Assembly: GCA_964572965.1 (NCBI GenBank)
Contig: CAZNHL010000009.1
Coordinates: 16,792 to 80,791 of the forward strand
DNA from: CAZNHL01 sp964572965
GTDB lineage: Bacteria > Bacteroidota > Bacteroidia > Cytophagales > UBA9547
DNA: 64,000 bases
Direction of reading: 5' to 3'
Shown here: positions 8,600 through 16,815 of the stretch, in pieces
Layout of the letters: the number at the start of each line of letters is the position of its first letter
How positions within the stretch are numbered: the stretch's first letter is position 1
Position numbers and translations under genes: made by a program
Notes under the pieces: generated by a model
Database searches by the model: none
Told to the model about the DNA's origin: nothing
The model's input: only the letters and a program-made list of their open reading frames with translations

Positions 8600-9127
8600 A
8601 TGAAAAAAAGCCTTCTTTTCCTTCTCTTCGGCCTTCTGACTTTGAGCATTGCTTTTGGTCAGAAAAAAGAAAAAGAGTTGCCTCCTTACAGCGAGGATTT
8701 GTCGGCTACACGACCACGTTACAATCCTGACGACACAAGGCCAAAGGATATTAAACCGGCCGGACAACAGCGCTATATTAAAGAAGTGCCTGCTGAAAAT
8801 GAGAAGATGAAATCAATGTATTGCGTAAATGACACGCTTAGGCTTATTATTGACAGCTTAGCACAAAAAAACATAAAAATACTTTACACTCCGGGTTATC
8901 GAATTCAGGTATATAATGGAAACAATAAGGATGAAATCAGTAAGCTGAAAACCAAAATATATACGAAGCTACCTGATATTGACATTTATACTACATTCAG
9001 ACAACCTGATTACAAAGTAAAGTTTGGCGACTTTAAAACAAAAATAGAAGCATATCAGGCCATGGGTTCTTTGAAAGAAATTCCCGAAGCTATTATTGTA
9101 CCTGATCAGGTCAATATCAATAAATAG
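8600..9127 (+). CDS. Exported SPOR-domain-like protein
   Basis: 175 aa with an N-terminal signal peptide (MKKSLLFLLFGLLTLSIAFG). A proline- and charge-rich linker leads to a C-terminal domain (about 95-172) containing PGYRIQVYNGNNKDEISKLK and DYKVKFGDFKTKIEAYQ. This is the alternation of strands and helices seen in SPOR repeats, which bind denuded peptidoglycan at division sites. The family call is from pattern and size only. It sits 95 bases after secA and 98 bases before an amidohydrolase gene; the spacer to the latter holds a 7-bp tandem repeat. Confidence 0.65.
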   Translation: MKKSLLFLLFGLLTLSIAFGQKKEKELPPYSEDLSATRPRYNPDDTRPKDIKPAGQQRYIKEVPAENEKMKSMYCVNDTLRLIIDSLAQKNIKILYTPGYRIQVYNGNNKDEISKLKTKIYTKLPDIDIYTTFRQPDYKVKFGDFKTKIEAYQAMGSLKEIPEAIIVPDQVNINK

Positions 9128-9162
9128 TTGTTGGTTGTTGGTTGTTGGTTGTTGGTTGTTGG
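9128..9162 (+). repeat. Tandem 7-mer repeat, five copies
   Basis: TTGTTGG is repeated five times without error just after the SPOR-protein stop. It looks like a slippage-prone microsatellite. A partly palindromic GGTAC/GTACT-rich stretch (about 9196-9213) follows. Confidence 0.85.
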
Positions 9163-9225
9163 TTTAACAACATTATTTTAAAATACTTTATACTTGGTAC
9201 ATAGTACTAAGTACATTATAAAAAT

Positions 9226-10425
9226 ATGGGTTCATTAAAAAGTAAAATCAAAGACCTTGCTACAAAGCATGCAGCAGAAGTGATTGCAGACCGCCGTCAT
9301 ATTCATGCTAATCCAGAATTGTCTTTCAAGGAGTTTGAAACTGCTAAATATATTGCTGCTAAGCTGAAGTCTTTTGGTTTAGAGCCACAGGAAGGTGTTG
9401 CCGGAACAGGTGTGGTGGCTTTAATCAAAGGAAAAAATCCAGAAAGCAGAACTGTGGCGCTTCGCGCAGATATGGATGCCCTTCCAATTATTGAGGTCAA
9501 CAACGTTCCTTATAAATCAAAAGTTGAAGGGGTGATGCATGCATGCGGCCACGACGTGCATAGTTCTTCTTTACTTGGAACAGCGCGCATTTTAAGTCAG
9601 CTGAAAAATGATTTTGAGGGGACTGTTAAATTGATTTTCCAACCGGGGGAAGAATTGCTTCCGGGCGGTGCTTCTTTAATGATCAAAGAAAGAGTACTTG
9701 AAAACCCTAAACCAACCGGTATCCTCGGCCAACACGTGTTTCCAATGCTGGAAGCAGGAAAAGTTGGCTTTAGAGAAGGAATGTACATGGCAAGTACTGA
9801 CGAAATTTATGTAACAGTAAAAGGAAAAGGCGGCCATGGGGCAATGCCTGATCAGAATATAGATCCGGTGGTCATTGCTGCTCACATCATAGTTGCACTG
9901 CAAACCATTGTAAGCCGTCATGCCAACCCCAAATTACCAACAGTACTTTCATTTGGAAAAGTGAATGCCGAAGGTGCCACAAATGTCATTCCCGGGGAAG
10001 TAAAAATTGAAGGTACTTTCCGCACACTGAATGAAGAGTGGCGTAAACAGGCGCACCAAAAAATGAAAAAAATGGCTGAAGCCATTGCCGAAGGCATGGG
10101 TGGAAGCTGCGAATTTACGGTAATGAACGGTTACCCTTTCCTGAAAAACAATGCTGAACTGACCCGGAAAATGAGAATTGCGGCACAGGATTTTTTAGGA
10201 AAAGAAAATGTAGTTGAGCTTGATCTTTCCATGACAGCTGAAGATTTTGCCTATTATACACAGGTAACCGATGCTTGTTTCTATCGCCTGGGCATAAGAA
10301 ACGAAGCAAAAGGGATTACCTCTTCAGTACATACACCAACATTTGATATTGATGAAAGCGCTTTGGAACTCGGCTCGGGCTTAATGGCCTGGCTTGCAGT
10401 TTCTGAACTGGCCGGAAATAATTAA
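9226..10425 (+). CDS. M20 family amidohydrolase
   Basis: 399 aa metallopeptidase-fold hydrolase (M20D, N-acyl-amino-acid / hippurate hydrolase-like). The visible metal and active-site motifs are RADMDALPI near 80-88, HACGHD (Cys107, His109), FQPGEE near 138-143, a GHVF-type His in GILGQHVFP and a C-terminal HTPTFDIDE. No signal peptide, so it is probably cytoplasmic. It likely releases amino acids from N-acylated or aromatic conjugates; the real substrate cannot be told. It ends 2 bases before the Na/phosphate cotransporter start, so the two are probably cotranscribed. Confidence 0.9.
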   Translation: MGSLKSKIKDLATKHAAEVIADRRHIHANPELSFKEFETAKYIAAKLKSFGLEPQEGVAGTGVVALIKGKNPESRTVALRADMDALPIIEVNNVPYKSKVEGVMHACGHDVHSSSLLGTARILSQLKNDFEGTVKLIFQPGEELLPGGASLMIKERVLENPKPTGILGQHVFPMLEAGKVGFREGMYMASTDEIYVTVKGKGGHGAMPDQNIDPVVIAAHIIVALQTIVSRHANPKLPTVLSFGKVNAEGATNVIPGEVKIEGTFRTLNEEWRKQAHQKMKKMAEAIAEGMGGSCEFTVMNGYPFLKNNAELTRKMRIAAQDFLGKENVVELDLSMTAEDFAYYTQVTDACFYRLGIRNEAKGITSSVHTPTFDIDESALELGSGLMAWLAVSELAGNN

Positions 10426-10427
10426 TA

Positions 10428-12044
10428 ATGGCATTAGAAACACCTGATATCGCTGCATTAAAACCGACTCCTCAAAAGGACTGGAAGGATATTCTTATCA
10501 AAGGCACTTTTCTGCTTCTGACATTCTATCTTTTCTTTGTAGTTATTGAGCTGATGGTTCAAGGCTTTAACCTGATGGGAAAAGACCTTGTTAGCGAGAT
10601 TGTAGTGGTTACTTCCAACCCATTTGTAGCCATTTTCATCGGCTTACTTTCCTCTGCCATTATACAAAGTTCTTCAACCATTACCGCTGCTGTGGTAGCC
10701 ATGGTAGCATCGGGAACCTTAACACTTGGCAATGCCACTTATGTAATTATAGGAGCGAATGTAGGAACTACACTCACAAGTATGATTGTGGCAATGACCC
10801 ACATTTCTCAAAATAAAGAGTATAAAAGAGCTGTTGCGGCGGCGGCCTCTCACAATATTTTCAATATCATTTCTGTAGTATTATTCTTTCCTTTAGAATA
10901 TTACTTTCACTTTCTTACAAAAATGGCTACTCAAGCCACTCAGTGGCTGCCGATAAGTGATTCTAACAGCAAGCTGGAAAAAATAAGCACAGAACTGCAC
11001 CTTGTAAAACCTGCCGTGGATCTGATTGCCGGGCTACTTCAAAATAATCCGTTTTTGATTGTACTGCTGTCACTTGTATTGCTTTTTGGAGCTATCCGTG
11101 GATTCACCATGTTGATTCAAAGGGTCTTTCTGGGAAATGCTCAAAAACAACTACGCGAAGTTATTTTCGGGAGCCCGTCACGCTCATTAATTTCAGGAAT
11201 AGCTTTAACAGCATTGGTGAGATCGAGCTCATCAACAACAGCTCTGGTTGTACCAATGGTAGCAACCAGAAAAGTGTCTCTGAAAAGAGCTTTTGATTTT
11301 ATTTTGGGAGCCAACCTTGGAACAACTATCACCGCAGTATTGGCAGCTTTTGACAAATCTGACGCAGCTGTAACAATTGCCCTGGTGCATGTGCTTTTCA
11401 ATTTAATTGGAGTAGTACTCTTCTTCCCTTTTTCTTTTATTAAAAACATTCCAATAAATCTTGCTAAAAAGCTCGGAGCATTTTGTGCAGACAACAAAGT
11501 TTTTGGATTTATATATATTGGCGTCACCTTCTTCCTGATTCCTTTTATTCTTATTTCTGTGACTAATCACGAAAAAGAAATACAGCATATAATTTATCGC
11601 AGTTATGAAGACGGCACTCAGGTAAGTTCCATTTATACTTTGGTAGACTCCTTTGACCGTAATTCAGGAAAGGGACAGAAAAAAAAATACCCCTTTGAAG
11701 CCGGAAAAGCAATTGCCGTCACCGATGTTCCTCTTAATACAATTGACTATGTATATGAAGATGCCATTTATTCAGAAAATGGCAGAAACTACCTTTTAAC
11801 ACTTCCCGGTGCTTGTGACGGACCAGACAGCTCAAGAATATGTCTGGAAAAAGTGCTGAAAGAGATGAAAATCGATGGTGAGATATATAAGTCAATTTAT
11901 GTATATCACATCACCAATCCGGATAGCACCATTACCGAAGCCTATTTTTATCCTGCAGGAAGGCTATTTCTGAGAAAAGAACTTTTATTGACGAATGGCA
12001 AAAAAATTGTCATATTAGAGCTGGTAAAAATAAAAGATGAATAG
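10428..12044 (+). CDS. Na/Pi cotransporter family membrane protein
   Basis: 538 aa. Two inverted membrane repeats carry the family signatures QSSSTITAAVVAMVASG (about 81-97) and RSSSSTTALVVPMVATR (about 265-281). Each is followed by a GANxGTT motif (IIGANVGTTLTS, ILGANLGTTITA). This is typical of NptA/PhoU-linked sodium:phosphate cotransporters. The last 150 residues are soluble and beta-rich; no PhoU helical domain is visible. It follows the M20 gene at 2 bases and overlaps the next gene by 8 bases, indicating an operon. Phosphate or another anion is the likely cargo. Confidence 0.88.
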   Translation: MALETPDIAALKPTPQKDWKDILIKGTFLLLTFYLFFVVIELMVQGFNLMGKDLVSEIVVVTSNPFVAIFIGLLSSAIIQSSSTITAAVVAMVASGTLTLGNATYVIIGANVGTTLTSMIVAMTHISQNKEYKRAVAAAASHNIFNIISVVLFFPLEYYFHFLTKMATQATQWLPISDSNSKLEKISTELHLVKPAVDLIAGLLQNNPFLIVLLSLVLLFGAIRGFTMLIQRVFLGNAQKQLREVIFGSPSRSLISGIALTALVRSSSSTTALVVPMVATRKVSLKRAFDFILGANLGTTITAVLAAFDKSDAAVTIALVHVLFNLIGVVLFFPFSFIKNIPINLAKKLGAFCADNKVFGFIYIGVTFFLIPFILISVTNHEKEIQHIIYRSYEDGTQVSSIYTLVDSFDRNSGKGQKKKYPFEAGKAIAVTDVPLNTIDYVYEDAIYSENGRNYLLTLPGACDGPDSSRICLEKVLKEMKIDGEIYKSIYVYHITNPDSTITEAYFYPAGRLFLRKELLLTNGKKIVILELVKIKDE

Positions 12045-12870
12045 AATTCACCTCTTTATACTTCTGGCACTGGCAATTACGGTGTCTGCACAGGCTCAGA
12101 ATAACAGTCCTGACGACGACAACGTGTACAAGGCTTATAATCCTACAGAAATCGGCTCGGCATTTCAGGTATCCTATTTCTGGAAAAAACAGCATTTCAT
12201 AACAGCTAATTTTGATCAGCGTTATACCACCGAAAGAGGTCTGGACGGTTTCATGGAAAAGACTTTCCTTGACAGGCTTTACAGAATGCAATATTCTCTT
12301 TATGGAAATTATTGTCTGGACGGAAAACACTGGAACATTGGATTCAGCGAAATGTTATCGCAAAAAACGCAGGGTGTAAATGCTTTTAGTAGTCGCCTGC
12401 TTTTGACACATATCGGTAGTTTCCACAATATTGACTTTATCAAGCAGATTTCAGGGGCTTATATTAGTAATCCCGACGCAACCGGACCTTACTATTCTTA
12501 TGAAGCCAATTATCCTGTTTATGACTTCACACTTTTTCTTTCACTTGCCAAGCGTTTCAAAATCAAAGACAAAGATAAATTAAGAGTTTCTTTTGCATAC
12601 GGACTCTCCTGCCGTGGTCCATGGAAAACAGAAGATTTTGATTACTATAATGCCCGATTTATTGATCTGACCAAAATGAGGGTAGATATATCGTGGATGT
12701 TTACTGATTTAATTAATTTAAATTTGTTCGCAATACGAGAGTCCCGCTTCACAGAATCGGCCAATGCGAACACTAATGGCAAGTATAATGTAGTAACTCC
12801 GGTGTATGGTGCGGAACTAAGATTTTTTATTCGTCAGGAAAAAATGCAACTTTTGAACTATATTTTCTAA
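12037..12870 (+). CDS. Outer-membrane beta-barrel protein
   Basis: 277 aa. A signal peptide (IHLFILLALAITVSAQAQ) is followed by a chain of alternating amphipathic strands with aromatic girdles, for example SAFQVSYFWKKQHFITANFD, QYSLYGNYCLDGKHWNIGFS and LRVSFAYGLSCRG. This composition fits a small outer-membrane barrel. Its start codon lies within the last 8 bases of the transporter gene, so translational coupling is likely and the barrel may supply the transporter's substrate across the outer membrane. No specific family recognised. Confidence 0.65.
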   Translation: MNRIHLFILLALAITVSAQAQNNSPDDDNVYKAYNPTEIGSAFQVSYFWKKQHFITANFDQRYTTERGLDGFMEKTFLDRLYRMQYSLYGNYCLDGKHWNIGFSEMLSQKTQGVNAFSSRLLLTHIGSFHNIDFIKQISGAYISNPDATGPYYSYEANYPVYDFTLFLSLAKRFKIKDKDKLRVSFAYGLSCRGPWKTEDFDYYNARFIDLTKMRVDISWMFTDLINLNLFAIRESRFTESANANTNGKYNVVTPVYGAELRFFIRQEKMQLLNYIF

Positions 12871-12951
12871 CTTAGGGTTACGAACCAGACTCGAATTGTA
12901 TTTAAGGGTAAAAAAATAGGAAAGTAAAGGTATTTATAAACTTAGAAAGGA

Positions 12952-13113
12952 ATGTTGAAAAGAATTGTTTTACCAATCGCAGTATTAGGAATAATACTAA
13001 GCTCGTTTGCCTGTTCGGAGCGCGTTAGTTATTCTAAGAAATGTAAGGATGACCACAAAAAGGTTAAAAAGCTGAAGAAAGGCAATGAGCATGTAGCTCC
13101 GGGTTTCAAATAA
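12952..13113 (+). CDS. Short lipoprotein, 53 aa
   Basis: The ATG at 12952 opens a 53-codon frame with a charged N-terminus (MLKR), a hydrophobic core (IVLPIAVLGIILSSF) and a lipobox ending SFAC at Cys21. The mature 33 residues are very basic, rich in Lys (KKCKDDHKKVKKLKKG), with a second Cys and a GNEHVAPGFK tail. It is followed at 9 bases by a strong bidirectional terminator. Such tiny basic lipoproteins are often missed. Function unknown. Confidence 0.65.
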   Translation: MLKRIVLPIAVLGIILSSFACSERVSYSKKCKDDHKKVKKLKKGNEHVAPGFK

Positions 13114-13121
13114 GATCCCAT

Positions 13122-13155
13122 AAAAAAAGTCCCGTTTAAACGGGACTTTTTTATT
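13122..13155. terminator. Bidirectional terminator
   Basis: AAAAAAGTCCCG-TTTAAA-CGGGACTTTTTT is an almost perfect palindrome with A and T tracts on both sides. It separates the small lipoprotein gene from the convergent accD. Confidence 0.9.
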
Positions 13156-13998
13156 TTATCTCAACATGCCGAGCAAGTCTGCCAGCTTTTGTTTTATTTC
13201 CTTTCTGTCTACGATAAAGTCAAGGAAGCCATGTTCCAATACAAACTCTGCACTCTGGAAACCTTCGGGTAAATCTTTACCTATTGTTTCACGGATAACA
13301 CGTGGTCCCGCAAAACCGATCAAAGCACCAGGTTCAGAGATATTGAAATCCCCAAGCATAGCATAAGAAGCAGTTACACCACCGGTTGTAGGATCAGTCA
13401 GCAACGAAATATAAGGAAGTCCTTCCTCAGCCAGCAAAGACAATTTTGCAGAAGTCTTAGCCATTTGCATCAGAGAGTAACCCGCCTCCATCATACGTGC
13501 GCCACCTGATTTTGAAATCATGATAAAAGGTGCTTTCAATTCACGAGCCTTATCAATCCCTCTTGCAATTTTCTCACCTACCACAGAACCCATAGACCCT
13601 CCGATAAAAGCAAAGTCCATACAGGAAATTACTACTGTTGATCCGTTCATCGGACCGTAAGCAGTACGAACAGCGTCAATCAAACCCGTTTTCTTTTGAG
13701 TTGCCTCAATACGCTCAGGGTATTTTTTTGTATCTACGAAATTTAACGGGTCACCGGAAGAAAGAAGACGGTCGATTTCAGTAAAAGTGTTGTCATCAAA
13801 AAACACTTCGAAATATTCAGCTGAACCGATACGCTCATGGTAAGAACAGGCTGTACAAGTATAAAGATTGGCTTTGTGTTCACGCGTATGCATTACCTTC
13901 TTACACTCCGGACACTGATACCAAAGGCCATCAGGCGTTTCTTTCTTAAGCTCTGTAGGTGTTACAATACCTTTTTCTTTTCTGGTAAACCAAGACAT
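13156..13998 (-). CDS. accD: Acetyl-CoA carboxylase carboxyltransferase beta subunit
   Basis: 280 aa, the usual AccD length. It transfers the carboxyl group from biotin to acetyl-CoA as a heterotetramer with AccA, giving malonyl-CoA for fatty acid synthesis. The N-terminal four-cysteine zinc ribbon is intact (Cys29, Cys32, Cys48, Cys51). The crotonase-fold core shows FAFIGGSMGSVVGEKIARG, SKSGGARMMEAGYSLMQMAKTS and TDPTTGGVTASYAMLGD. AccA and the biotin carboxylase subunits are not in the window. It is a single gene ending at a shared bidirectional terminator. Confidence 0.97.
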   Translation of the reverse strand: MSWFTRKEKGIVTPTELKKETPDGLWYQCPECKKVMHTREHKANLYTCTACSYHERIGSAEYFEVFFDDNTFTEIDRLLSSGDPLNFVDTKKYPERIEATQKKTGLIDAVRTAYGPMNGSTVVISCMDFAFIGGSMGSVVGEKIARGIDKARELKAPFIMISKSGGARMMEAGYSLMQMAKTSAKLSLLAEEGLPYISLLTDPTTGGVTASYAMLGDFNISEPGALIGFAGPRVIRETIGKDLPEGFQSAEFVLEHGFLDFIVDRKEIKQKLADLLGMLR

Positions 13999-14250
13999 AT
14001 TATTTGGATATTTTGGATCAGTATCTTATTCAATTTCTGGCTGCAGTACTTTTTACCTTAACTCAATCCCGACTTTGTACGGCTGCAGGGGATACAAAAT
14101 TATCTAAAATTTCGACAACAACAACGCATTTCCAAAAGCAAATAGCAGCTAGCCTGTTTATATTGCTTAAAAAGGCATTTTTCAGTAAAGTTGATCACCT
14201 GATGGTTACTTTTAACTTTCAACTTTGTAGTTGTTCTATAATACCAGATT

Positions 14251-15636
14251 ATGGAAAATTGCTACAAGTTTATTTATAAGTTGGTTATAGGTAATATTTT
14301 ACTTCTTAATACCTTTTGCTTTGGCCAGACACCATTGGGAATACAAAGCTCTCAACAGTTAATTTGTGCCGGCAGCAACGTTACCTTATATGCCATAGGC
14401 AGTGGCTCTGCACGTTCCTGGTCACCCGGCGGGCAAACATCACAGACTATAACTGTAAGCCCATCTTTTACAACAACTTATACGCTGAATTCCGGTGGTA
14501 ACACAACAACTTATACGGTCTATGTTTGTGACGATGCTGACTGCCAGGCAACAAGTTCTTTCTCCCCTCTCTTATTTAATACAGGCAATAATGGTTTGTC
14601 CGGTATTAAAACTATTGGCCAGGCCGATAATAACTGGCAAATAAGTACCAATGAAAACGGCCCTTTCACACCTGCCATCGTTTCAGACAATAGCGTGATT
14701 CCGGGCAATTATAGTAAAAGCAGCTGGCCTAACACTCAATGGATTGGCCCCAATGCCAACCTGAGATCTTCCCGTGGTGATTACTATTTCAGGGTGCAGT
14801 TTATGCTTACTGAAGCAGAACTACAAGACCTGGTACTCAACATGCAGTTTATGGCAGACAATACTGTCATGGGTGTTTATGTAAACGGAATACTTGTCCC
14901 AAACAGTTCAACACCCGGACTGGCCAGTTATGGTTTTCAGATGCAAAATGCTTCCAGCGCAAAAATGGAAGGCAATTGGGTAGAAGGTTTGAATTCAATT
15001 CTGGTAAAAGTATATGACGAAGGTGGCTATACCGGCTTCCTTGGGCAACTGAATCCTATTCTTAAAATACCAACACAAAAAATCCCTGGTTGCGCTATTC
15101 CATTGCCGATTAGGTTTACCAGCTTTTCAGTAAAATCTTCAGAAACTCAGGTATATTTTAAATGGAATGGAGAAGCAAAAGATGTAGCTTATTTTACCAT
15201 TGAAGAATCGGGCTCTGGTGAGCATTTTACAAGCATCGGCACTGTAAGTGCAGGGAATAATAAAATTGGCAGCTGGACTTTCCATAGTAAGAAAGCTAAC
15301 AATGCAATTACTTATTACCGTATTGTAGCACACGATATTGACGGAAGCCTTTCATTCAGTGATATCAGGACCATCAATAACGAAAACCTTGTTGTTACAA
15401 TTTCACCTAACCCCGGTAGCGGAATATTCAATCTTAGCGGAAAAAGTTCAGGTATAGAGAGCAACACAATTACTATCACTAATTGCGAAGGAAAAGAAGT
15501 CATTAGGGAACACATAGCTCTTGAAGAGGAAAATTTCAATTTAACTCTTGACTTAACACACCTTAATCCTGGTGTTTATTTTCTCCGTTACAGTTCTCTT
15601 GACGGACAGGTTGTAAAGAAACTGATCAAAGATTAA
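14251..15636 (+). CDS. T9SS cargo protein with C-terminal sorting domain
   Basis: 461 aa. An N-terminal signal-like hydrophobic stretch (LVIGNILLLNTFCFG) precedes a PKD/Ig-like segment (ICAGSNVTLYAIGSGSARSWSPGG, TYTLNSGGNTTTYTVYV). A central beta-rich domain of about 200 aa has DNNWQIS and YYFRVQF. The last 75 or so residues, with ISPNPGSGIFNLSG, TITNCEGKEV and LNPGVYFLRYSSLDGQVVKKLIK, match the type A sorting domain of type IX secretion, which directs export across the outer membrane and removal of the tail. The catalytic or binding role of the cargo part is not recognisable. Confidence 0.85.
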   Translation: MENCYKFIYKLVIGNILLLNTFCFGQTPLGIQSSQQLICAGSNVTLYAIGSGSARSWSPGGQTSQTITVSPSFTTTYTLNSGGNTTTYTVYVCDDADCQATSSFSPLLFNTGNNGLSGIKTIGQADNNWQISTNENGPFTPAIVSDNSVIPGNYSKSSWPNTQWIGPNANLRSSRGDYYFRVQFMLTEAELQDLVLNMQFMADNTVMGVYVNGILVPNSSTPGLASYGFQMQNASSAKMEGNWVEGLNSILVKVYDEGGYTGFLGQLNPILKIPTQKIPGCAIPLPIRFTSFSVKSSETQVYFKWNGEAKDVAYFTIEESGSGEHFTSIGTVSAGNNKIGSWTFHSKKANNAITYYRIVAHDIDGSLSFSDIRTINNENLVVTISPNPGSGIFNLSGKSSGIESNTITITNCEGKEVIREHIALEEENFNLTLDLTHLNPGVYFLRYSSLDGQVVKKLIKD

Positions 15637-15807
15637 TACCATCACTCGTTTACACACAAATAGTATTTAGGCTCTCTAACCTATTAAGAAAGAAAAACCA
15701 TTCTCAAAACTCACTGCAATTAGCTAATTTCGTTTATTCTGCTTTCCTACAAACTCGGCGACATCAGAGGGAAGCTTGTGTGCTATAATATTTCTTAATC
15801 TCCACCC

Positions 15808-16815
15808 ATGCAGTTGAAACTGTGTTATTTATTCATTTTCTGTAGTTTTTGGTCCTGCAAACCAAATGATAAACAAACACAAACAGCCTTTTATTATTGG
15901 AGGCAGAACCTTGCTCTTTCAGCGCAGGAAAAAACAGTGCTGGAAAACTGCCGGACGCAACAACTGTACATCAGGTTATTTGATATTGTTTTTAATCCCA
16001 ATAGCCGGTTGCCTCAGCCAATAGCGGATATTACCATTGCAGACACTTCCGGCATAACTAAGATGGACATCATACCCTGTGTATTTATTGTCAACAATGT
16101 CTTTCGCCATATGACACCCGTGCAGACAGACTCTCTGGCATCTGCCACTGTTAAAAGAATAAAAGCCCATTGTTCTAAATTTAAACCGATAAAGGAAATC
16201 CAGATTGACTGTGACTGGACCACGGGTACAAAAGAGCTCTACTTCCGGTTTTTGAATCAGGTAAAAACTTTTTCCGGGTTAAAAATAAGTGCTACAATAC
16301 GCCTTCATCAGGTAAAATATATAAGCAAATCCGGTATTCCACCTGTCGATAAAGGTGTTCTGATGTGCTACAATATGAGTCCTCCGCAGGTTTTTGGTGA
16401 ACTTAATTCTATTTTCGAAAAAAGGACTTTGGAAAGCTATACCCGCAACCTTTCAAATTATCCGCTGAAACTGGATATTGCCTTGCCAATATATTCCTGG
16501 GGAATACTCTTTCATAATAAGGAATTTAACGGTTTTATTAATAATATTACCTCTGCAGGGATGGCCGGATATTCAAACCTGAAAGCAATAGGAAAAAACA
16601 ATTACCTCTGTACTGAAAGCGGAACCGTTAAAAACAAGCGTGTTTACAAAGGAGATATTATCAGAATTGAAGATATTAGCAATGCAGAGCTCAATGATGC
16701 AAAAACCGAACTACTCAGGAAAACAAACAGTAGCACCGTTATATATTTCGATTTAAGTAAAAACAATATCAATAATCATGAAGAAGTTTTTAGTCCTGCT
16801 TACTCTTTTAGGTAA
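15808..16815 (+). CDS. Lipoprotein with TIM-barrel-like (DUF3142-type) domain
   Basis: 335 aa. The lipobox is SFWSC (Cys17), then residues follow the pattern IQIDCDWTTGTKELYFRFL ... GLKISATIRLHQVKY ... GVLMCYNMSP ... LDIALPIYSWGI. Repeating strand-helix units with acidic residues at strand ends suggest a glycoside-hydrolase-like barrel, similar to DUF3142 proteins. The catalytic role is not established. The 3' end overlaps the following 767-aa gene by 38 bases, so the pair is probably translationally coupled and functionally linked. Confidence 0.65.
   Translation: MQLKLCYLFIFCSFWSCKPNDKQTQTAFYYWRQNLALSAQEKTVLENCRTQQLYIRLFDIVFNPNSRLPQPIADITIADTSGITKMDIIPCVFIVNNVFRHMTPVQTDSLASATVKRIKAHCSKFKPIKEIQIDCDWTTGTKELYFRFLNQVKTFSGLKISATIRLHQVKYISKSGIPPVDKGVLMCYNMSPPQVFGELNSIFEKRTLESYTRNLSNYPLKLDIALPIYSWGILFHNKEFNGFINNITSAGMAGYSNLKAIGKNNYLCTESGTVKNKRVYKGDIIRIEDISNAELNDAKTELLRKTNSSTVIYFDLSKNNINNHEEVFSPAYSFR

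Noticed and set aside
12871..12951. Possible tRNA-like piece (GGGTTACGAACCAGACTCGAA)
   Set aside because: It cannot be folded into a cloverleaf and has no T-arm or acceptor pairing.
14004..14279. Open frame of 91 aa between accD and the T9SS cargo gene
   Set aside because: Composition is irregular, there is no ribosome site, and the end overlaps the start of the real 461-aa gene.
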